A stretch of DNA of 64,000 bases from G965207335 sp965207335 (GTDB lineage Bacteria > Pseudomonadota > Gammaproteobacteria > PS1 > Pseudothioglobaceae), in contig OZ242267.1 in NCBI GenBank assembly GCA_965207335.1, positions 930,001 to 994,000 of the forward strand. Direction: 5' to 3'. Both the position numbers and the translations under genes were made by a program. Shown here piece after piece: positions 18,297-27,267 of the stretch. The notes under the pieces were generated by a model. It worked only from the letters and a program-made list of their open reading frames with translations. It had not been told where the DNA came from and searched no databases. Every line of letters begins with the position of its first letter. The first letter of the stretch is position 1.

Positions 18297-18460
18297 GAGA
18301 CCTTTGCATAAATAGGGATGATTAACAGAATTTTTATTTTTGCTTAATTGATGATATTCTATTAAGCCTGCCCTAGTTGTTCTAAGGATGGTTTGATAAA
18401 GATTATCAAGTGAGTGAAAAGCATGGTTCTGATGATTATTCATATTTATGCAAAGGCCTT
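18297..18460. mobile_element. MITE-like element, long class (164 bp)
   Basis: Ends are GAGACCTTTGCATAAATA on the left and a decayed copy (TATTTATGCAAAGGCCTT) on the right. The interior aligns base by base with the reverse complement of the element at 44167-44330, which has the same length. Its right end touches the stop codon of tpiA. No clear target duplication remains (TAGTT left, CTATT right), so the insertion is probably old. Confidence 0.85.
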
Positions 18461-19198
18461 CTATTTGCAAATTTGTAAAAAATCAGTAGCACTTAAAGAA
18501 GCACCACCTACCAAACCACCATCTATATCATCACAAGCAAATAATTCTTCACTATTAGTACTATTAACACTACCGCCATAAATTATTGATATAGATTGTG
18601 CTATATTTTTGTCATTATCTGCTATTAAACTTCTAATAAAATTATGTACTCCTTGTGCTTGTGCTGGGGTTGCTGTTTTACCTGTACCTATAGCCCATAT
18701 AGGCTCATAAGCAATAATCATATTATTAAATGCTCTAATACCTAAGGCTTTTATAATAAAGTTTATTTGTTTAGATATTACAGTTTCTGTTTGTCCTTTT
18801 TCTCTTTGTGTTAATGACTCACCAACACATAATATAGGAATTAAATTAGTATCTTGGGCAGAGTTAATCTTTTTTGCAACTATTTCATCGCTTTCACCAT
18901 ATAAAACTCTTCTTTCAGAGTGACCTACAATAACATACTCAACATTGCAATCAACTAGCATATCGGCACTTACCTCTCCTGTAAATGCACCTTTTTGATT
19001 ACAATTAAGGTTTTGTGCCCCTAGTTTAATACAACTATTATCTATAATATCTGCTACATGTGTTAAATATGGATATGGCGGACAAACTATAACATTAATA
19101 TTATTATTTAAGCCTGCAATTATCTCAATTAGTAATAATTTAGCATTATTTTTGTCGCCGTTCATTTTCCAATTACCAGCAACTGTTAATTTACGCAT
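18461..19198 (-). CDS. tpiA: Triosephosphate isomerase
   Basis: TpiA interconverts dihydroxyacetone phosphate and glyceraldehyde 3-phosphate in glycolysis and the Calvin cycle. Active-site elements are all present: AGNWKMNG with the catalytic Lys at the N-terminus, VIVGHSERR with the His, AYEPIWAIGTGKTA with the catalytic Glu and flexible loop, and IIYGGSVN plus DGGLVGGASL at the phosphate site. The Met at 19198 (MRKLTVAG) is preferred over the one two codons upstream. The stop codon abuts a mobile element. Confidence 0.95.
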   Translation of the reverse strand: MRKLTVAGNWKMNGDKNNAKLLLIEIIAGLNNNINVIVCPPYPYLTHVADIIDNSCIKLGAQNLNCNQKGAFTGEVSADMLVDCNVEYVIVGHSERRVLYGESDEIVAKKINSAQDTNLIPILCVGESLTQREKGQTETVISKQINFIIKALGIRAFNNMIIAYEPIWAIGTGKTATPAQAQGVHNFIRSLIADNDKNIAQSISIIYGGSVNSTNSEELFACDDIDGGLVGGASLSATDFLQICK

Positions 19199-19395
19199 AC
19201 ACAAATAAAATACAATAAAGTAGCTACATTTTACGGATATTAAAAGATAAAAGCAAATTTATTACGATAATACTATTTTAAGGTAGTTGTACTAGCCCAA
19301 ATAAATTTTAGCTGAGTGCTTATTTTAGTATTAAGCCATTGTTTAGTTAACTAATATTTACCTAAAATCCAACATAATAGCTTAATACCGTGGTC

Positions 19396-20430
19396 TTATA
19401 AACTAATTAATTTACTAACAATAATTTTAGCACTATTTTTTGTGGCTAATTGCTCTGCATTTTTAGCCATTTTGTATATTTCTTCATTACTTATATTACT
19501 TAGTATATTATCTAATTTATCAACCTTAATATCTGTATTAGGAATTAATATTGCAGCATTATGATTAACCAATATTTTTGCATTATAATTTTGATGATTA
19601 TCAATAGCATAAGGAAATGGTACTAATATACTAGCACTTCCTGATAGCATTATCTCTGATACAGTCATAGCACCAGAGCGAGATATTACTATATCAGCCC
19701 ATGCATAAGCCTTGGCCATATTATCAATAAATTTAGTAATTTGTGTGTGTTTTACATTAACAGTATTTTCGTATTTTTTTAATACTCTATCATAATCTAA
19801 TTTTCCTGTTTGATGAATTATATTAACACGAGTTTGTAATTGCGGAATTATACTATTTATAGCCCTAGCACCTAGACTACCGCCAAGGACTAATAAATTT
19901 AGTGGATTTGATATAGGGGTTTTATCCTCTTTGGCAAATAAAATAGGATTGCCAACGGTAATTGCATTAGTATTTTTGTTAAAACTATTATCAAATGCCT
20001 GATAAGTGGTATGTGAGAATTTAGTTAAAATTTTATTGGTTGTACCTGCTATGGCATTTTGTTCATGAATAATAAGAGGAATATTAAATAATTTAGCTAT
20101 AGCGCCGCCAATACCAGATACAAAACCGCCCATACCCAAAACAACACTAGGCTTTATTTTAAAAAAAATAATAATAGTTTGTAATGAAGATAATAATAAT
20201 AAAAATGGTGCTTTTAACAAGCTAGTCCATTTTTTGCCTCTTAATCCTACAATATTTATACTATATAATTTATATTGATATTTAGGGATAATTGTCTGCT
20301 CCATACCTTTTTTAGAGCCAAGCCAAGATACTTTAATATCGTGTTTTTGAAGTTCATTAGCAACACTTAATGCAGGGAATATATGTCCTCCTGTACCTCC
20401 TGCCATAATTAAAATATGTTTTTTCCTCAT
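19396..20430 (-). CDS. murG: UDP-GlcNAc:lipid I N-acetylglucosaminyltransferase MurG
   Basis: MurG makes lipid II on the cytoplasmic face of the membrane. The GT-B fold signatures are clear: IMAGGTGGHIFPALSVA near the N-terminus, LGMGGFVSG and HEQNAIAG in the first half, LGGSLGARAIN, HQTGK and ADIVISRSGAMTVSEI in the second. Length of about 344 residues is normal. The Met at 20430 follows the ftsW stop by one base and gives the usual N-terminus; an alternative at 20451 would overlap ftsW. It is coupled with ftsW as in division and cell-wall clusters. Confidence 0.94.
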   Translation of the reverse strand: MRKKHILIMAGGTGGHIFPALSVANELQKHDIKVSWLGSKKGMEQTIIPKYQYKLYSINIVGLRGKKWTSLLKAPFLLLLSSLQTIIIFFKIKPSVVLGMGGFVSGIGGAIAKLFNIPLIIHEQNAIAGTTNKILTKFSHTTYQAFDNSFNKNTNAITVGNPILFAKEDKTPISNPLNLLVLGGSLGARAINSIIPQLQTRVNIIHQTGKLDYDRVLKKYENTVNVKHTQITKFIDNMAKAYAWADIVISRSGAMTVSEIMLSGSASILVPFPYAIDNHQNYNAKILVNHNAAILIPNTDIKVDKLDNILSNISNEEIYKMAKNAEQLATKNSAKIIVSKLISL

Positions 20431-20431
20431 T

Positions 20432-21571
20432 TTAAGGAATATGTTCGCCACGCTTCATATAGTGGTACCTATTTTCAGCATCAATTCTAAGTAGTATTGT
20501 TAATGATATTACGGTTATTAGCATACTTGTTCCACCATAACTAAACAAGGGCAAAGTCAAACCCTTAGTAGGCAATAAGCCAACATTAACCCCAATATGG
20601 ATAAAAATTTGCAAAGCAAACCATATACTAATACCATATGCGATATACGAGTTATATTTGCTACCTTGTTTTAATGCCTCATTAGACATTTTTATGCCTC
20701 GGTAAATAATATAAGAAAATGTTACTAATACAGTTAACATTCCTATAACTCCTAACTCTTCACCTATAATTGCAAATACAAAATCTGTATGTGAATCTGG
20801 TAAAAAATTATATTTTTGTACACTAGAGCCAATTCCTGTGCCAAACCAACCACCATTTCCTATGGCTATTAATGATTGAATTAATTGATAGCCCTTACCA
20901 AGAGGGTCACTCCAAGGGTCTAAGAATGCTGTAATTCTTGCCATTCGCTCTGGAAAAAATGATATTAATACAGCCAATAATATAGCGATTATAATAGCCA
21001 TCATCATAAAGCTTCTTAACTTAACATGGGCTATAAACAACATAGCCATTGCTGTGGAAACTATTATTATAGTAGCCCCAAAATCTGTTTCAAACAATAG
21101 TAGTAAACTAACAACTGTAATAAATAATCCAGTATTTATAAGCCAGCCCCATATAGTTTCTTTAACATCAAATTCTGCATCAACCAATAATCTTGCCATA
21201 AATAAAATAAATACTATTTTCATCATCTCAGATGGCTGGAAGGCAAATAATCCAAAATTCAACCAACGATAAGAGCCTTTTATTTCACCGCCTATTATAG
21301 GTACAAATACCAGTAATAATAAAATCAGCGTTATTGCAAATAGTACTTTTGAATATTGCTTGTATTTTAGCATTGAAACCTTAATTAAAAAAAATGCTAC
21401 TACAAGGGATATAATTGCATAAAGAAGTTGTTTATTAAAAAAATAAAATGGATTACCAACCAATTTATTAGAATAATATATTGATGATGAGAATGACATT
21501 AATATTCCAAATAATAATAAAAATATCATTACCATTAGTAATTTTATATCTACAGTTTTTTTTATATCCAT
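20432..21571 (-). CDS. ftsW: Septal peptidoglycan glycosyltransferase FtsW
   Basis: FtsW is the SEDS-family glycan polymerase of the divisome. The 379-residue protein has about ten membrane helices and the family motifs: GSYRWLNFGLFAFQPSEMMKI near residue 105-125, where the catalytic-type Asp region is in the following loop, GNGGWFGTGIGSS, HTDFVFAIIGEELGVIG and the terminal PLFSYGGTSM. FtsW rather than RodA is chosen because murG follows directly. The rest of the dcw cluster is not in the window, so this pair is detached from the canonical arrangement. Confidence 0.92.
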   Translation of the reverse strand: MDIKKTVDIKLLMVMIFLLLFGILMSFSSSIYYSNKLVGNPFYFFNKQLLYAIISLVVAFFLIKVSMLKYKQYSKVLFAITLILLLLVFVPIIGGEIKGSYRWLNFGLFAFQPSEMMKIVFILFMARLLVDAEFDVKETIWGWLINTGLFITVVSLLLLFETDFGATIIIVSTAMAMLFIAHVKLRSFMMMAIIIAILLAVLISFFPERMARITAFLDPWSDPLGKGYQLIQSLIAIGNGGWFGTGIGSSVQKYNFLPDSHTDFVFAIIGEELGVIGMLTVLVTFSYIIYRGIKMSNEALKQGSKYNSYIAYGISIWFALQIFIHIGVNVGLLPTKGLTLPLFSYGGTSMLITVISLTILLRIDAENRYHYMKRGEHIP

Positions 21572-21669
21572 AAATTTATGACTGTTATGCAGTATTTTTT
21601 TATAATATCACTTATTTTATGGGATAATTCAAGCCTTGTAAATTTATTTTTTAATAAAGACTAATATAT

Positions 21670-23250
21670 ATGATATCTACTGCTAATATTACTATGCAAT
21701 TTAGTGTTAAACCATTATTTGAAAATATTTCTATTAAATTTCAAGGAGGCAATCGCTATGGTTTAATAGGTGCTAATGGTTGTGGTAAATCAACATTTAT
21801 GAAAATTTTAGGCTCTGATTTGAAGCAAACATCTGGCACCATAAGTGTAACAAAAGGACAAAGAATTGGTAAATTACAACAAGATCAATTTGCTTACGAG
21901 GATTTTAGTGTAGTTAATGTAGTGATTCAAGGGTATCAAGAATTATGGCATATTAAACAACAACGAGACAAAATTTATGCCATAGCAGAAATGACAGAAC
22001 AAGATGGTATTCGTGCAGGGGAGTTAGAAATGGCATTTGCTGAGTTAGATGGCTACTCGGCAGAATCTAGTGCCAGTGAGTTATTGCTAGGACTTGATAT
22101 TCCATTAGAGATACATAACACTTTAATGAGCGAAGTATCGCCTGGACTTAAATTAAGAGTTTTACTAGCACAGGCATTATTTTCTGAGCCAGATATTTTA
22201 CTGCTTGATGAGCCAACAAATAACTTAGATATTAATGCTATTGCTTGGCTAGAAGGTGTGTTAAATGTCAGAAAAGCAACTATGGTAATAATATCTCACG
22301 ATAGGCATTTTTTAAATAGTGTATGTAGTCATATGGCAGACTTAGATTATGGCACAATAAATGTTTTTAAAGGTAATTACGATAATTTTATGGTAGCATC
22401 AACGGCAATACAAGAAAAATTACAAATAGATAATACTAAAAAACAAAACAAAATTAATGAGCTAAAACATTTTGTCAGTAGATTTTCTGCTAATGCTTCA
22501 AAGTCAAAACAAGCTACATCAAGGGCAAAACAATTAGAAAAGATTACATTAGATGATATTAAACCATCATCAAGAGTTAGCCCTTATATAATTTTTAACC
22601 AAGATAAAAAACTATATAAAAATATTTTAAAAATAGAAAATATCAATAAAAACTTTGCCGATTTAAAAGTTTTGCAAAATGTAAACCTTAATGTAGAAGT
22701 AGGCGATAGGATTGCCATTATAGGTGCAAATGGCATAGGTAAAACTACTTTATTGAAAATTTTAGTAGGTGATATAAAAGCAGATAGTGGCAAAATAAAA
22801 TGGTCTGAAAATAATAATATTGGCTATTATGCTCAAGACCATAATGAAGATTTTAATAGTGATTTAACTGTATTTGAATGGATGAGTAAGTGGCGTAACA
22901 AATCAGATAGCATTCAAGATATTAGAGCGACTTTAGGCAGACTATTATTTTCTAAAGATGAGTCCAATAAATCAGTTAAAGCTTTGTCAGGTGGTGAACA
23001 AGGCAGAATGTTATTTGGTAAAATTATGCTTAAAAAACCCAATATTATCCTAATGGATGAGCCTACTAACCATTTAGATATGGAATCTATTGAGGCATTA
23101 AATTTAGCACTAGATAATTTTGAGGGAACTATAATTTTTGTAAGCCATGACAGAGAATTTGTATCATCATTAGCCAATAAAATAATTGAGTTAAAAATAG
23201 ATGGCGCTCATAACTTTTTAGGAAATTATGAAGATTATTTAAAAACTTAG
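21670..23250 (+). CDS. ybiT: ABC-F family ATPase YbiT-like
   Basis: ABC-F proteins bind the ribosome E site and modulate translation. The 526-residue product aligns with the YbiT subgroup along its whole length: MISTANITMQFSVKPLFENI start, Walker A GANGCGKST, degenerate signature VSPGLKLRV and Walker B DILLLDEPTN in the first domain; a linker with FVSRFSANASKSKQATSRA; then GANGIGKTT, LSGGEQGRM and IILMDEPTNHLDMES in the second. The end NFLGNYEDYLKT matches too. No membrane segments. The gene is transcribed divergently from ftsW. Confidence 0.9.
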   Translation: MISTANITMQFSVKPLFENISIKFQGGNRYGLIGANGCGKSTFMKILGSDLKQTSGTISVTKGQRIGKLQQDQFAYEDFSVVNVVIQGYQELWHIKQQRDKIYAIAEMTEQDGIRAGELEMAFAELDGYSAESSASELLLGLDIPLEIHNTLMSEVSPGLKLRVLLAQALFSEPDILLLDEPTNNLDINAIAWLEGVLNVRKATMVIISHDRHFLNSVCSHMADLDYGTINVFKGNYDNFMVASTAIQEKLQIDNTKKQNKINELKHFVSRFSANASKSKQATSRAKQLEKITLDDIKPSSRVSPYIIFNQDKKLYKNILKIENINKNFADLKVLQNVNLNVEVGDRIAIIGANGIGKTTLLKILVGDIKADSGKIKWSENNNIGYYAQDHNEDFNSDLTVFEWMSKWRNKSDSIQDIRATLGRLLFSKDESNKSVKALSGGEQGRMLFGKIMLKKPNIILMDEPTNHLDMESIEALNLALDNFEGTIIFVSHDREFVSSLANKIIELKIDGAHNFLGNYEDYLKT

Positions 23251-23260
23251 ATTTATTACT

Positions 23261-23300
23261 AGATACCTTTGCATAAATAGGGGTAATTAGCAAAAATACA
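23261..23300. repeat. Half copy of the GAGACC element family
   Basis: GATACCTTTGCATAAATAGG followed by GGTAATTAGCAAAAAT reproduces one half of the element. The other inverted end is not found in the following 60 bases, so this is a one-sided remnant lying in the 110-base gap after ybiT. Confidence 0.7.
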
Positions 23301-23360
23301 CTCTAAAAGCAGTATTTTACACATAATCCCCTACCCAACCTTAGCAATAATCTTTAATAG

Positions 23361-23828
23361 TTATGTACTAATAGCATACATAAAACCTTTTAAAACTAGC
23401 ATAGTATTATTAGCTATTTTAGTATTTGCCTTTATGTCAATATAACTATTAGGCAATTTTTTTTTAGTATCAAGCATGGTAATTTTAAAATTATCATCAA
23501 AACTAAAATTTATAAAATAAAAACCTTTATCTTTATGTCTTGTTGAATGTATGGATTGAAAATTAGTATGCCATGCTAATTCTGCTTGATATACCTGACT
23601 ACTATTATTTATCTTTTTTAATAGCACTAAAGTATCGCCAAAATGAAAAATAATATTATCTACCGTACAATAAGAAGCATTTTTGTGTTGCAATTCTCCT
23701 GATTTTATAGCTTGAGCAATTTTTTTTAATTGGCTATTGGTTAGTTTAATATATTTACTATTTAACCAATCATCTATATTAGAAGTTGGATAATTATTTT
23801 TAATAAAATCAATAATCTCTTTTAACAT
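23361..23828 (-). CDS. Hypothetical protein
   Basis: Not recognised. The 155-residue product has no signal peptide or membrane helix; the N-terminal third is helical with Lys-rich segments (LTNSQLKKIAQAIKSGEL), the remainder looks beta-rich. It begins two bases after the AI-2E-family transporter stop on the same strand, so it is probably the last gene of a NIF3-like/transporter operon. No function is proposed. Confidence 0.55.
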   Translation of the reverse strand: MLKEIIDFIKNNYPTSNIDDWLNSKYIKLTNSQLKKIAQAIKSGELQHKNASYCTVDNIIFHFGDTLVLLKKINNSSQVYQAELAWHTNFQSIHSTRHKDKGFYFINFSFDDNFKITMLDTKKKLPNSYIDIKANTKIANNTMLVLKGFMYAIST

Positions 23829-23830
23829 AA

Positions 23831-24910
23831 CTAGCTATCATCCAAAAAATCTTTATATTTTATACTATAAGCATGAAAAATACTAATAGCCATAGCTGCT
23901 ATTATAGGTCCGATTAGCAAACCTAGAATACCGACTTGCAAAATTCCTGCTATAGTTGATAAAACAGTAATAAAAGTATGGTTTAAGGCACTAGGTTGAT
24001 TAAACCTACTAGATAATTTTTTAATAACAGCAGGACGAACAACATTATCAATTAAACCCCCTATTAAAACACCGCCCAATATTACAATAAATATCGCATC
24101 AATATATGCCCCATTAATAAATAAATAAATACTAAGTGGCAACCAAACAATAAGTCCGCCAATAATAGGCATAAAACCTGCTATTGCCATAGTTAGCCCA
24201 AAAAATAATGCTGGTAATCCTATAAAAGACACCCCTATTGCAAAACTAATACCTTGTAAAACAGCAATAATAAAAGTACTACCCACTAAGGTAGCTGCTA
24301 GTTGAGCAAATTGAATTATTAAAATATCGTCTATTTCATTATCTATTGGAGTTAAATATCTGATTCTTTGTACTAATTTTTCTCCATCTAAATATAAATA
24401 AAATAATGCAAATACACTAATTAAAATAAAAACTACAAAGTTAATAGAAAATTTAGTAATACTTTGTAATACAAAAACAACAATATCTTTCAAACTTAAT
24501 AAAATATCTGGGGCATATTTTTCAATATTAGCCATCATTGTATTAGTAATATTACCAGGCAATGGCAAACTAGATATTGTAGAATTAATTAATGCACTAA
24601 TATCATAATCCTTAAAATTATTTTGCAGTACAACTATTAATTTTGATGCCTCTGTACTTGATACTAATAAAATATAAGTAATTGGTATTATAATTATGAC
24701 TAATACCAAAAATGACATTACTAATGATGCTATAGTTCTAGGTATTTTGCTACTAAGTATTAAAAAATACCTATAACTAGCTATGGCTATTAAAATAGCA
24801 AAAAATAATGCTGGTAAAAAAGACCAAAATAACCATAACATGCCAATAATAGCAATAATTACCAGCAATAGCATAAAGTTGTCTGCAAATGGTGCTTTTT
24901 GTTTATTCAT
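23831..24910 (-). CDS. AI-2E family transporter (UPF0118)
   Basis: This family contains polytopic inner-membrane proteins, some of which transport autoinducer-2 or act as Na+/H+ antiporters. The 359-residue protein has about eight membrane helices, paired at the N-terminus, a central soluble stretch near residues 95-150, and the conserved later blocks GLPALFFGLTMAIAGFMPIIG and GGLIDNVVRPAVI. Its substrate cannot be deduced. It overlaps the upstream NIF3-like gene by eight bases and is followed at two bases by a hypothetical gene. Confidence 0.85.
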   Translation of the reverse strand: MNKQKAPFADNFMLLLVIIAIIGMLWLFWSFLPALFFAILIAIASYRYFLILSSKIPRTIASLVMSFLVLVIIIIPITYILLVSSTEASKLIVVLQNNFKDYDISALINSTISSLPLPGNITNTMMANIEKYAPDILLSLKDIVVFVLQSITKFSINFVVFILISVFALFYLYLDGEKLVQRIRYLTPIDNEIDDILIIQFAQLAATLVGSTFIIAVLQGISFAIGVSFIGLPALFFGLTMAIAGFMPIIGGLIVWLPLSIYLFINGAYIDAIFIVILGGVLIGGLIDNVVRPAVIKKLSSRFNQPSALNHTFITVLSTIAGILQVGILGLLIGPIIAAMAISIFHAYSIKYKDFLDDS

Positions 24911-25214
24911 AGATAATTTCTAATACAGTATATGCTACTTCCTCGTAGGGATGAGATTTTTTCATAGCAATAATAGTATTTTTTAAACTGCTCTTACTGC
25001 ACAGTAATTCTAATTTATATTCTGTCACAGTTGTTAAGTTATTCAATTTTCCAATAGTTGGTTTTGCCAAAGACACTGGTTTAAATTGTCCCTTGCCTTT
25101 GGTTTGCCATGAGCACATTTCATAATTACCCAATACTCCTGCACCAGCTTTAAACATTGTATTTTTTACAATTTCTAAGCTAGACTCTGGAATATAAACA
25201 CTAATTTGATACAT
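24903..25214 (-). CDS. NIF3-like / YqfO C-terminal-type small protein
   Basis: The protein of about 103 residues matches the CutA/PII-like domain found inserted in YqfO and as a stand-alone NIF3-associated protein: YQISVYIPESSLEIVKNTMF at the start, GAGVLGNYEMCSWQTKGKGQFKP in the middle and a terminal HPYEEVAYTVLEI. Function is unknown; metal or nucleotide binding has been suggested for relatives. The Met at 25214 is preferred to that at 25223 because the strand motif starts there. It heads the operon with the transporter. Confidence 0.75.
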   Translation of the reverse strand: MYQISVYIPESSLEIVKNTMFKAGAGVLGNYEMCSWQTKGKGQFKPVSLAKPTIGKLNNLTTVTEYKLELLCSKSSLKNTIIAMKKSHPYEEVAYTVLEIIYE

Positions 25215-25288
25215 TTTGCCCATATTTTTATAAAAAACATTAAAATTTAGTAAATTGTATTATACTTGTATCCTAAGGAGATGTTACT

Positions 25289-25792
25289 ATGTCTAAACAA
25301 GAGACTTATTTTGCTGGTGGGTGTTTTTGGTGTGTTGAAGCAATATTTCAAAGAATAAATGGCGTTATTAGTGTAATGCCAGGCTATTGTAACGGTAATG
25401 GTGAAATGCCAGATTATCAAAAAGTATGCACTGGCACAACAGGCTATGCTGAGGTTATAAAAATAGTATTTGATGAGGATGTTGTTTCTTTTAATGAGTT
25501 ATTAAAAATATTTTTTGCAACCCATGATGCCACTACTTTAAATAAACAAGGTGCTGATGTAGGCACGCAATATAGAAGTGGTATTTTTTATATAAATAAT
25601 ATCCAACAACAACAAACACAAGATTATATAAAGTCCTTAGTTAATCATAATAAAATAACAACAGAAGTAGCAAAATTAGATAATTTTTACAAGGCAGAAA
25701 GCTACCATAAAAACTATTTTAATAATAATAAATCTCAACCTTATTGCGAAATGGTTATTAGTCCTAAAATAAAAAAGTATTTTAATGAATGA
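25289..25792 (+). CDS. msrA: Peptide-methionine (S)-S-oxide reductase MsrA
   Basis: MsrA repairs methionine-S-sulfoxide in proteins. The catalytic motif GCFWCVEA is at residues 11-18, followed by YATHDATT-type block (FFATHDATTLNKQGADVGTQ) and QYRSGIFY. Length of 167 residues is normal for the single-domain enzyme. A good Shine-Dalgarno sequence (AAGGAGAT) precedes the ATG. Its end overlaps the start of the moeB-like gene by eight bases, so the two are co-transcribed. Confidence 0.93.
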   Translation: MSKQETYFAGGCFWCVEAIFQRINGVISVMPGYCNGNGEMPDYQKVCTGTTGYAEVIKIVFDEDVVSFNELLKIFFATHDATTLNKQGADVGTQYRSGIFYINNIQQQQTQDYIKSLVNHNKITTEVAKLDNFYKAESYHKNYFNNNKSQPYCEMVISPKIKKYFNE

Positions 25793-26537
25793 TAAGCAAT
25801 TATTAAGATATGCTCGCCACATAACACTAGATAATATTGGCATATACGGGCAAAGCAAACTTCTAAAAAGCACAGTATTAGTTATAGGAGTAGGCGGTAT
25901 AGGTGCACCAGCTAGTATATATTTAGCAACATCTGGGATAGGGAATATAATATTGTTAGATTACGATAAGATTGAATTATCTAACCTAGGGCGTCAAATA
26001 ACATATAGCACAAATGATATAGGCAAATCTAAGGTATTATCTGCTAAGAAAAAACTACTACAATTAAATCCTGAGATAAAAATTACCACCTATACTAATA
26101 TCACAAATGCTAAATTAGCAGAATTAGTTTGTTTAGCAGACATAGTCCTAGATGGCACAGATAACTTCAAAACTAGGTTTAAAGTAAATGAAATATGTAT
26201 TACAAAAAAAACCCCGCTGGTATCATCTGCTGTTATTGGCTATACTGGACAACTAGCAGTTTTTAAAGGTTATATGAAAGACAAGCCTTGTTATCATTGC
26301 CTATATGATAAAGATAAAGCACAAGATGATGATACTTGCACAAATAATGGTGTATTAGCACCTGTTGCTGGAATATTAGGTACTATGGGGGCTACTATGA
26401 TAATAAAAACATTATTAAATATAGGTAATATTCTAGATGAACAATTATTATTATTTGATGCCTTAGATATGACAACTAGAACAATAAAACTAACAAAGGA
26501 CCCGTATTGTCGTATGTGCAATATCTTCCTAGAATAA
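25785..26537 (+). CDS. moeB: MoeB/ThiF-family adenylyltransferase
   Basis: This family adenylates the C-terminal glycine of small sulfur carriers such as MoaD and ThiS. The 250-residue protein shows RYARHI at the N-terminus, the nucleotide-binding VIGVGGIGAPASIYLATSGIG, the Arg-containing LSNLGRQITY loop, DGTDNFKTRFKVN and two zinc-binding Cys pairs (CYHC near 166 and CRMC near 243). MoeB and ThiF cannot be separated reliably without a tree; lack of neighbouring thi genes makes MoeB or a shared carrier-activating role more likely. Confidence 0.85.
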   Translation: MNDKQLLRYARHITLDNIGIYGQSKLLKSTVLVIGVGGIGAPASIYLATSGIGNIILLDYDKIELSNLGRQITYSTNDIGKSKVLSAKKKLLQLNPEIKITTYTNITNAKLAELVCLADIVLDGTDNFKTRFKVNEICITKKTPLVSSAVIGYTGQLAVFKGYMKDKPCYHCLYDKDKAQDDDTCTNNGVLAPVAGILGTMGATMIIKTLLNIGNILDEQLLLFDALDMTTRTIKLTKDPYCRMCNIFLE

Positions 26538-26552
26538 AAAATGTAAATTAGT

Positions 26553-26659
26553 GAGACCTTTGCGTAAATAGGGGTGATTAACAAAAATTCAATTTTTGCT
26601 TAATGTAAGTGAGTAAAAAGCGGGGTTCTGATGATTATTCATGTTTATGCAAAGGTCTC
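26553..26659. mobile_element. MITE-like element, medium class (107 bp)
   Basis: Ends are GAGACCTTTGCGTAAATA and TGTTTATGCAAAGGTCTC. It is flanked by TAGT on each side (26549-26552 and 26660-26663). The interior is that of the 164-bp class with a central deletion, and it is the reverse-complement relative of the copy at 34812-34918. It separates moeB from gmhA and supplies a spurious upstream start to the gmhA frame. Confidence 0.87.
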
Positions 26660-26694
26660 TAGTATATAATTACACAGGTTTAAAAAGCAAAATT

Positions 26695-27267
26695 ATGAAT
26701 AAAGACATAATCAAAGAAATACTACAAGACAGCATAACTCTTAGAGAGCAAATATTAAGCGATGCTATTATTATTAATAATATTACTAAATTAGCAGAAT
26801 TAGCATTAAGTACTTTAAAAAAAAATAATAAAATAATTCTAGCTGGTAATGGCGGTAGTTTTGCTGATGCTCAACACATATCAGCAGAATTTATAGGCAG
26901 ATTTGTACAAGACAGAGCGCCACTAGCGGCAATATGTCTAGGGACTAATTTATCTAGTGTTACAAGTATTAGTAATGATTATAATTTTAACGATATTTTT
27001 GCCAGAGAGCTATCAGTCATAGGACAATCTGGAGATTTATTTATCGCTATTAGCACCAGTGGTAATTCACAAAATATAATTAATGCAGTTCAAGTAGCAC
27101 AACAAAATAATATAAATATTTTTTGTCTATTAGGAAATGACGGTGGTAAATTAGCTAAATATGATAATATAACAATTCCATCTAACAGCACCGCAAGAAT
27201 CCAAGAAATGCACATTACCATAGGACATATGATATGTGCTATTGTTGATAATGCAATAACACTGTGA
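26695..27267 (+). CDS. gmhA: Phosphoheptose isomerase (SIS domain)
   Basis: GmhA converts sedoheptulose 7-phosphate to glycero-manno-heptose 7-phosphate for LPS core. The 190-residue protein has the SIS-domain blocks LAGNGGSFADAQHISAEFIG (substrate phosphate and zinc His) and ISTSGNSQNI, and IQEMHITIGHMIC with the second zinc His. The open frame runs upstream into a mobile element, but the ATG at 26695 gives the normal N-terminus. Its TGA overlaps the GTG start of the next gene. A decayed second gmhA-like gene lies near 33075-33540. Confidence 0.85.
   Translation: MNKDIIKEILQDSITLREQILSDAIIINNITKLAELALSTLKKNNKIILAGNGGSFADAQHISAEFIGRFVQDRAPLAAICLGTNLSSVTSISNDYNFNDIFARELSVIGQSGDLFIAISTSGNSQNIINAVQVAQQNNINIFCLLGNDGGKLAKYDNITIPSNSTARIQEMHITIGHMICAIVDNAITL

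Noticed and set aside
18301..18450. Long element as a structured regulatory RNA between tpiA and secG
   Set aside because: The same sequence occurs at unrelated loci in both orientations with target duplications, so transposition explains it better.
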